DNA of 64,000 nt, taken from the NCBI RefSeq assembly GCF_003002815.1, contig NZ_PVTF01000008.1, forward strand, positions 1 through 64,000. The letters are read 5' to 3'. Position numbers and translations under genes: made by a program. Below, in pieces: positions 59,533 through 64,000 of this stretch. The notes under the pieces were generated by a model that did not search any database, was not told the origin of the DNA, and worked only from the letters and a program-made list of their open reading frames with translations. The stretch is from Umezawaea tangerina (GTDB lineage Bacteria; Actinomycetota; Actinomycetes; Mycobacteriales; Pseudonocardiaceae). Position 1 is the first letter of the stretch. Each line of letters starts with the position of its first letter.

Positions 59533-61524
59533 TCACGGTTCGGGCAGGTCGGCGGCGGTGTCCGCCAGCGGCGCGAACAGGTCGCCCGTCCGCGCGACGC
59601 GCTCCAGGACGTCCCCGGCGGTGAAGCGCAGGTCTTCCGCGCGCAGGCAGGCGCGGACCTCGTCCCAACCGACCGGGGTCGACGCGGTGGGCTCGTCGCG
59701 GCCGCGCAGCGAGTACGGGGCGACGGTGGTCTTGGCCGGGTTGTTCTGGCTCCAGTCGACCAGCACCTTCCCCGGTCGCAGCGCCTTGGTCATCCTGGCC
59801 GTCACGAGGTCCGGCGTCTCGCGCGCCAGGCGTTCGGCCAGCGCCTTGGCGTACGCCGAGGTCCGCTCGGCCCGCGCGACCCGCACGGCGGCGTAGAGCT
59901 GCATGCCCTTGGACCCGCTGGTCTTCGCGACCGGGGCGAGGCCGTCGGCGACCAGCAGGTCGCGCAGCCGCTCGGCCACCCTGGCGCACTCCACGACCGT
60001 CGTGCCGGGTCCGGGGTCGAGGTCGAACACCAGCCGGTCGGGGAGCCCTCGGGTGCCGTCGGGACCGATGGTCCACTGCGGCACGTGCAGTTCCAGCGAC
60101 GCCAGGTTGGCCGCCCAGACCAGTGCGGGCAGGTCGTCGATCAGCGGGTGGTCGACCGACTCGCCGCGGCCGCGCGAGCCGGTGCTCGGCAGCCGGGCGC
60201 TGCGCAGCCACGCCGGGGCGCCCGCGGGGACGTTCTTCTGGAAGAACCGCTGCCCGCCGACCCCGTTGGGGAAGCGGATGAACGTCACCGGCCTGCCCGC
60301 GAGGTGGGGGAGCAGCACCGGGGCGATCCGGCTGTAGTAGTCGATGACCTCGGCCTTGGTGAACCCGTCCTCCGGGTACATCACCTTGTCCAGGTTCGAC
60401 AGCGCGAGCCGCCGGTCGCCGACCCGCACGGCGACCCGCGTCGGCGCCGGGGCCGGCGGGCGTTCCGGCACGGCGGGTCGACTCGCCCGCGGGGCGAGCA
60501 CCTCCGACTCGTCGCGGTCCTCGCGCAGCCCGCGCCAGCTGGTGTGCCGCAGCCGTCCGGCGCCCTTGGTGAACTGCCGGAACCGGACCTCGCCGACGAG
60601 CGCGGGCTCGACCCACCGCGCGCCCGTGACGTCCTCGCGCGGCGGCGCGGCCGCGAACGGGTGGGTCCGGCGCTCCATCGCGGACAGCCGGTCGCGCAGC
60701 TCGTCGCGGTCGCGGTGGGTGAAGCCGGTGCCGACGTCGCCCAGGTACACCAGGTCGCCGGTGTCCGGGTCGTGCCCGCCGAGCAGGAGCCCGCCCAGCG
60801 TGCCGCCGAAGCTCTGCTTGCCGGGCCGCCAGCCGCAGACGACGACCTCCCGCGTCTGGACCAGCGGGTGCTTGAGCCAGTAGCCCGGCCGCTCGCCGGG
60901 CAGGTACGGCGAGGACCGCAGCTTCGCGATCAGGCCCTCGTGGCCCTCGGCGGTGAGCCGGTCGAGCAGGGTGGCCGGGGTCAGCCGGTCGGCGGCCAGC
61001 TCGTCGAACGTGACCGCCGGGACCACGGACACCAGGTGCGGGTCGGGCATCGGGAGCCGGGCGAGCAGCGCGCGCCGCCGGTCGTAGGACTCGCGCAGCA
61101 GCGGGGTGTCGCCGAGCCGGAGCAGGTCGAACGCGAGGAAGCGCACCGGCACGTCGTCGAAGACCTCGTCGCGCACGGCCGAGCCGCTGTGCTTGCGGTA
61201 GCGCCCGCGCCGTTCCTGCATCAGCCCGAAGTCGACCTGCCCGGCGTCGTTGTAGACGACGATCTCGCCGTCGATCAGCGCGGACTCGCCGTCGAGCACG
61301 CCGACGAGGGTGGGGAACTCGGCGGTGAAGTCGATCCCGTTGCGGCTGGTGAGCGTGGTCGTGCCGTCCGGGGCGACCCGCATCAGCGCGCGGTAGCCGT
61401 CCAGCTTGTACTCGTAGGCCCACTCCGGGCCGCTGCGCAGCCGCCCGCCGTCCGGCTTGGCGAGCATCGGTGGGACCCAGCCGGGCACGGCGGCGGATCC
61501 GCCACCACCGGACATCCGCTCCAT
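59533..61524 (-). CDS. ligD: ATP-dependent DNA ligase LigD, ligase-polymerase fusion
   Basis: A 663-residue DNA repair enzyme. Residues about 15-320 are the ligase domain, with the adenylated lysine in EYKLDGYRA near 38-46, DGEIVV and the C-terminal OB fold (LIAKLRSSPYLPGERPGYWLKHPLVQTREVVVCGWRPG). After a Pro-rich linker, residues about 365-640 are the archaeo-eukaryotic primase-like polymerase (LSNLDKVMYPEDGFTKAEVIDYY, DLDPG, SGSKGMQLYA). The 3'-phosphoesterase domain is missing and the order is ligase then polymerase, unlike mycobacterial polymerase-nuclease-ligase. It joins broken ends with Ku; no ku gene is in the window. GGAGG precedes the ATG at 61524. Confidence 0.93.
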   Translation of the reverse strand: MERMSGGGGSAAVPGWVPPMLAKPDGGRLRSGPEWAYEYKLDGYRALMRVAPDGTTTLTSRNGIDFTAEFPTLVGVLDGESALIDGEIVVYNDAGQVDFGLMQERRGRYRKHSGSAVRDEVFDDVPVRFLAFDLLRLGDTPLLRESYDRRRALLARLPMPDPHLVSVVPAVTFDELAADRLTPATLLDRLTAEGHEGLIAKLRSSPYLPGERPGYWLKHPLVQTREVVVCGWRPGKQSFGGTLGGLLLGGHDPDTGDLVYLGDVGTGFTHRDRDELRDRLSAMERRTHPFAAAPPREDVTGARWVEPALVGEVRFRQFTKGAGRLRHTSWRGLREDRDESEVLAPRASRPAVPERPPAPAPTRVAVRVGDRRLALSNLDKVMYPEDGFTKAEVIDYYSRIAPVLLPHLAGRPVTFIRFPNGVGGQRFFQKNVPAGAPAWLRSARLPSTGSRGRGESVDHPLIDDLPALVWAANLASLELHVPQWTIGPDGTRGLPDRLVFDLDPGPGTTVVECARVAERLRDLLVADGLAPVAKTSGSKGMQLYAAVRVARAERTSAYAKALAERLARETPDLVTARMTKALRPGKVLVDWSQNNPAKTTVAPYSLRGRDEPTASTPVGWDEVRACLRAEDLRFTAGDVLERVARTGDLFAPLADTAADLPEP

Positions 61525-61642
61525 GTCCGACCTCCGATGCCCACGACGTACCAGTCTGCCCGTCGAGCCCGTCCGACCGTAACCCGTTCGGCCTAGTCGT
61601 GCTCGGCGTATTCCGTGGTCACGGGTGGTTCGCATCGCCGGA

Positions 61643-61691
61643 CGGCGCCAATGGCGCCAAAGTGGCGCCACGATGGCTTGCGCTGGCGCCA
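61643..61691. promoter_or_regulatory. Phased tandem operator upstream of the RHH regulator
   Basis: Four copies of the palindrome TGGCGCCA (first copy CGGCGCCA) at 61643, 61652, 61663 and 61684. Start-to-start distances of 9, 11 and 21 bases put them on one face of the helix. They lie 22-70 bp before the ribbon-helix-helix gene and between it and ligD. This is the arrangement expected for cooperative binding of such a protein to its own promoter. Confidence 0.7.
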
Positions 61692-61712
61692 CCCATGCGT
61701 CATAGTTGTGCC

Positions 61713-62243
61713 ATGGACCTGACCACGTACATCGACAACCTCGGCCGCGAGCTCGCGCTGCTCGCCGAGACCGGCGGCGAGGAGGCCCGTGCGCTGGTCG
61801 AGCGCCTCAGCGGGTCGCTGGAGTCGGCGATCCGGCTCACGCTGCTGGAGACGCTGTCCGCCGCCGCCGACGAGATCACCCTCGACCTGGCGCCGGGCTC
61901 CGTGGAGCTGCGGCTGCGCGGCCGCGACCCGGACTTCGTCGTCACGCTCCCGCCGTCCGACCGGCCCGCCGACGCCGCGGGCGCCCGTGAGGACGCGCCG
62001 GTGGCACGGGTGGAGGAGGCCCCGGCGGTGGGTGCCGACGACGGCGCCACCGCCCGGATCAACTTCCGGCTCCCCGAGCAGCTCAAGGCCTCGATCGAGG
62101 AGGCCGCCGCCAAGGAGGGCCGCTCGGTCAACGCGTGGCTCGGCCGGGTCGCGTCGGCGGCGCTGCGGCAGCCGGGCAGGCCCCCGGCCGCCGAGCCGAA
62201 CGGCAAGCGCGGCAACAACCGCTACACCGGTTGGGTGCAGTAG
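61713..62243 (+). CDS. Ribbon-helix-helix regulator (HicB-antitoxin-like)
   Basis: A 176-residue protein. Its N-terminal half is acidic and helical (DLTTYIDNLGRELALLAETGGEEARALVERL) with beta strands after it. Residues about 115-150 (ARINFRLPEQLKASIEEAAAKEGRSVNAWLGRV) form a ribbon-helix-helix DNA-binding domain. Databases often label this type HicB-like antitoxin, but no toxin is beside it. It is followed by a DUF4097 gene and an ABC ATPase, and preceded by a likely self-operator, so it is more probably the regulator of this operon. Confidence 0.88.
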   Translation: MDLTTYIDNLGRELALLAETGGEEARALVERLSGSLESAIRLTLLETLSAAADEITLDLAPGSVELRLRGRDPDFVVTLPPSDRPADAAGAREDAPVARVEEAPAVGADDGATARINFRLPEQLKASIEEAAAKEGRSVNAWLGRVASAALRQPGRPPAAEPNGKRGNNRYTGWVQ

Positions 62244-62297
62244 CCCAACCCCTTCACCAGCCGAAACGCACATCCGACACCACCACAGGGGACAGCC

Positions 62298-63143
62298 ATG
62301 CCCATTTTCGACACTCCTCAGCCCGTCGACGTCACGGTCGAGATCCCCAGCGGGGACGTGCGGGTCACCGCGGGGGACCGGCTCGACACCCTCGTCGAGG
62401 TCCGCCCGAGCGACGCGGGGGACGCGAGCGACGTGCAGGCCGCCGAGCAGACCCGCGTCGAGTTCCAGGACGGCAAGCTGCTGGTCAAGACGCCGCGGCA
62501 GCGCGGGATCCCGAACCCCCGCAGGAGCCGCTCGGTCGACGTCCTGATCGAGCTGCCCACCGGGTCGCGGGTGCACGGCCAGACCGGGATGGGCGACCTC
62601 CGGCTGACCGGGCGGCTCGGCGAGTGCAGGCTCAAGTCCGGCACCGGGAACATCGAGGTCGACCGGACCGGACCGCTGCACCTGCACACGTCCACCGGCA
62701 ACGTCTCCGTGGACGCGGTCGACGGAGACGCCGAGATCTCCACCGCGTCCGGGACGCTGCGCGTCGGCGGGGTCGACGGCGGCGCGGTCGTCAAGAACTC
62801 CAACGGCCCCACCACGATCGGCAGGGTCGCGGGCGACCTGCGGGTGCGGGCGTCCAACGGCGACATCTCCGTGGCCGAGGCCGCGGGCGGGGTGGACGCC
62901 AAGAGCGCCAACGGTTCCCTGCGGGTCGGCGAGGTGGCGCGCGGCTCGGTCGTGCTCAAGACCTCCATGGGCGACATCGAGGTCGGCATCGCCGAGGACA
63001 CGGCGGCCTGGCTCGACGTGCACACCTCCAGCGGCCGCGTGCGCAACTCGCTCGACCAGTCCGAGGCCCGACCCGACCGGGCCGGGACCGTCGAGGTGCG
63101 CGCGCAGACCTCGTTCGGCGACATCACGATCCACCGTTCCTGA
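62298..63143 (+). CDS. DUF4097 beta-strand-repeat protein
   Basis: A 281-residue protein built of short parallel beta repeats (GDVRVTAGDR, GTGNIEVDRTGPLHLHTSTGNVSVDAV, GDAEISTASGTLRVGGVDG), a beta-helix adhesin-like fold. There is no signal peptide. The function of the family is unknown; it recurs between HicB-like regulators and DrrA/DrrB-type exporters. GGGG is placed before the ATG. It ends 12 bp before the ABC ATPase gene. Confidence 0.9.
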   Translation: MPIFDTPQPVDVTVEIPSGDVRVTAGDRLDTLVEVRPSDAGDASDVQAAEQTRVEFQDGKLLVKTPRQRGIPNPRRSRSVDVLIELPTGSRVHGQTGMGDLRLTGRLGECRLKSGTGNIEVDRTGPLHLHTSTGNVSVDAVDGDAEISTASGTLRVGGVDGGAVVKNSNGPTTIGRVAGDLRVRASNGDISVAEAAGGVDAKSANGSLRVGEVARGSVVLKTSMGDIEVGIAEDTAAWLDVHTSSGRVRNSLDQSEARPDRAGTVEVRAQTSFGDITIHRS

Positions 63144-63155
63144 AAGGGGAGTCCC

Positions 63156-64000
63156 GTGCACACCACGCCATCGGCGATCACCACCACCGGACTGCGCAAG
63201 TCCTACGGGGACAAGGTCGTCCTCGACGGCATCGACCTCGACGTCCGGCAGGGCACGATCTTCGCCCTGCTCGGCCCGAACGGGGCGGGCAAGACGACCA
63301 CCGTGCAGATCCTGTCCACCTTGATCAAGGCGGACGGCGGCAAGGTCTCGGTCGGGGGCCACGACCCCGAGCGCGCCCCCGACTCCGTCCGCGCCGCGAT
63401 CGGCGTCACCGGCCAGTTCTCGGCCGTCGACAACCTGCTGACCGCCGAGGAGAACCTGGTCCTCATGGCGGACCTGCACCACCTGGGCAAGGTCGAGGGC
63501 CGCCGCCGGGCCGCCGCGCTGCTGGAGCGGTTCGACCTCGTCGAGTCGGCGAAGAACCTGGCCTCGACGTTCTCCGGCGGCATGCGGCGGCGGCTCGACC
63601 TCGCCATGGGCATGGTGGGCGCCCCGCGCATCGTGTTCCTCGACGAGCCGACCACCGGACTCGACCCGCGCAGCCGCCGCGACATGTGGCGGATGATCCG
63701 CGAGCTCGTGGCGGGCGGCGTCACGATCTTCCTCACCACCCAGTACCTGGACGAGGCCGACGAGCTGGCCGACCGGATCGCCGTGCTGGACCACGGGAAG
63801 CTGGTCGCCGAGGGCACCGCGGAGGAGCTCAAGCGGCTCGTCCCCGGCGGCCACGTCAGCCTCCGCTTCGCCGACCCGGCCGCGCTCGACTCCGCCGTCC
63901 GGGCGTTCGGCGACGTGCCGCGCGACGACGACGCGCTGGTGCTGCGGGTGCCCAGCGACGGCGGCGTGGCCTCCCTGCGCGGTCTGCTCGCCCGGCTCGA
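63156..64000 (+). CDS. ABC transporter ATP-binding protein, DrrA-like (3' end beyond window)
   Basis: The visible 281 codons encode an ABC ATPase, truncated by the window edge. Walker A GPNGAGKTT is near residues 39-47, signature FSGGMRRRLDLA near 144, Walker B IVFLDEPTTGLD near 160-171 and the H-loop TTQYLDEA near 197. The style is the daunorubicin-resistance DrrA group that powers drug or lipid export with a DrrB membrane partner, expected just past the right edge. GGGGAG lies 5 bases before the GTG. Operon with the regulator and DUF4097 genes. Confidence 0.92.
   Translation, partial: MHTTPSAITTTGLRKSYGDKVVLDGIDLDVRQGTIFALLGPNGAGKTTTVQILSTLIKADGGKVSVGGHDPERAPDSVRAAIGVTGQFSAVDNLLTAEENLVLMADLHHLGKVEGRRRAAALLERFDLVESAKNLASTFSGGMRRRLDLAMGMVGAPRIVFLDEPTTGLDPRSRRDMWRMIRELVAGGVTIFLTTQYLDEADELADRIAVLDHGKLVAEGTAEELKRLVPGGHVSLRFADPAALDSAVRAFGDVPRDDDALVLRVPSDGGVASLRGLLARL

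Noticed and set aside
61713-62243. HicB-like gene as part of a toxin-antitoxin pair
   Set aside because: No HicA-like or other small toxin frame adjoins it; the downstream genes are DUF4097 and an ABC ATPase.

Overview
This window is high-GC actinobacterial DNA. It has GTG as well as ATG starts, C/G-ending codons, MsiK-style sugar ABC transporters without their own ATPase, a light-type carotenoid cluster and HicB-like/DUF4097/DrrA modules. Gene content and style fit a filamentous actinomycete, most likely Pseudonocardiales. That placement is inference, because no rRNA or taxonomic marker lies in the window. I support about 55 protein genes and one tRNA (tRNA-Cys).

Layout. 0-24 kb is mixed metabolism and housekeeping: an ATP-grasp ligase, a sirtuin, a PPK2 polyphosphate kinase, lipases, an acyl-CoA synthetase, a patatin, a GAF/PucR-type regulator divergent from a glycolate-oxidase-like flavoenzyme plus carboxylesterase, tRNA-Cys, a Ser/Thr kinase, a diiron-oxidase-like/CDGSH pair, an RsbW-like ATPase and an XRE/SDR pair. 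25-31 kb holds a PAS-GGDEF-EAL protein with a decayed EAL site and a large secreted GH2 enzyme. 31-40 kb is a coherent amino-sugar locus: secreted GH114 (polygalactosaminidase family), binding-protein ABC importer, AgaS-like SIS isomerase, PfkB kinase, GatY/KbaY-type aldolase, GH4 glycosidase and a DeoR regulator. 40-44 kb has a secreted reprolysin-like peptidase and a quinone reductase. 44.2-46.6 kb is a tightly coupled trio: a 68-residue Asp/Gly/Ala repeat peptide, a JmjC/cupin oxygenase and a sucrase/ferredoxin-like protein. 46.7-54.3 kb is a nearly complete aromatic-carotenoid (isorenieratene-type) cluster: crtYc, crtYd, crtT, crtU, a Rieske protein, crtB, crtE and crtI. 54-64 kb has GNAT, DinB and WYL genes, a CrtI-like oxidoreductase, a STAS protein, a two-domain LigD, and a ribbon-helix-helix regulator followed by DUF4097 and an ABC ATPase that runs off the right edge.

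Three copies of one about 0.3 kb non-coding element lie at 4332-4669, 15591-15874 (inverted) and 40161-40490, each just past gene 3' ends. Each carries a perfect 23-bp-stem hairpin whose arms differ between copies by compensatory changes, then an array of mini-hairpins and a GT-rich tail. The DNA around each copy is strikingly strand-asymmetric (C-poor, G/T-rich on the element's strand), even inside coding sequence, and the asymmetry flips where the element flips. This and the peptide/JmjC/ferredoxin trio are the two most novel-looking things here.

Regulatory logic that can be read: two galactosamine-locus promoters share a decamer between the -35 and -10 boxes; two crt promoters regions share a GGTCCGC/GCGGACC motif; the ribbon-helix-helix gene is preceded by four phased copies of an 8-bp palindrome.
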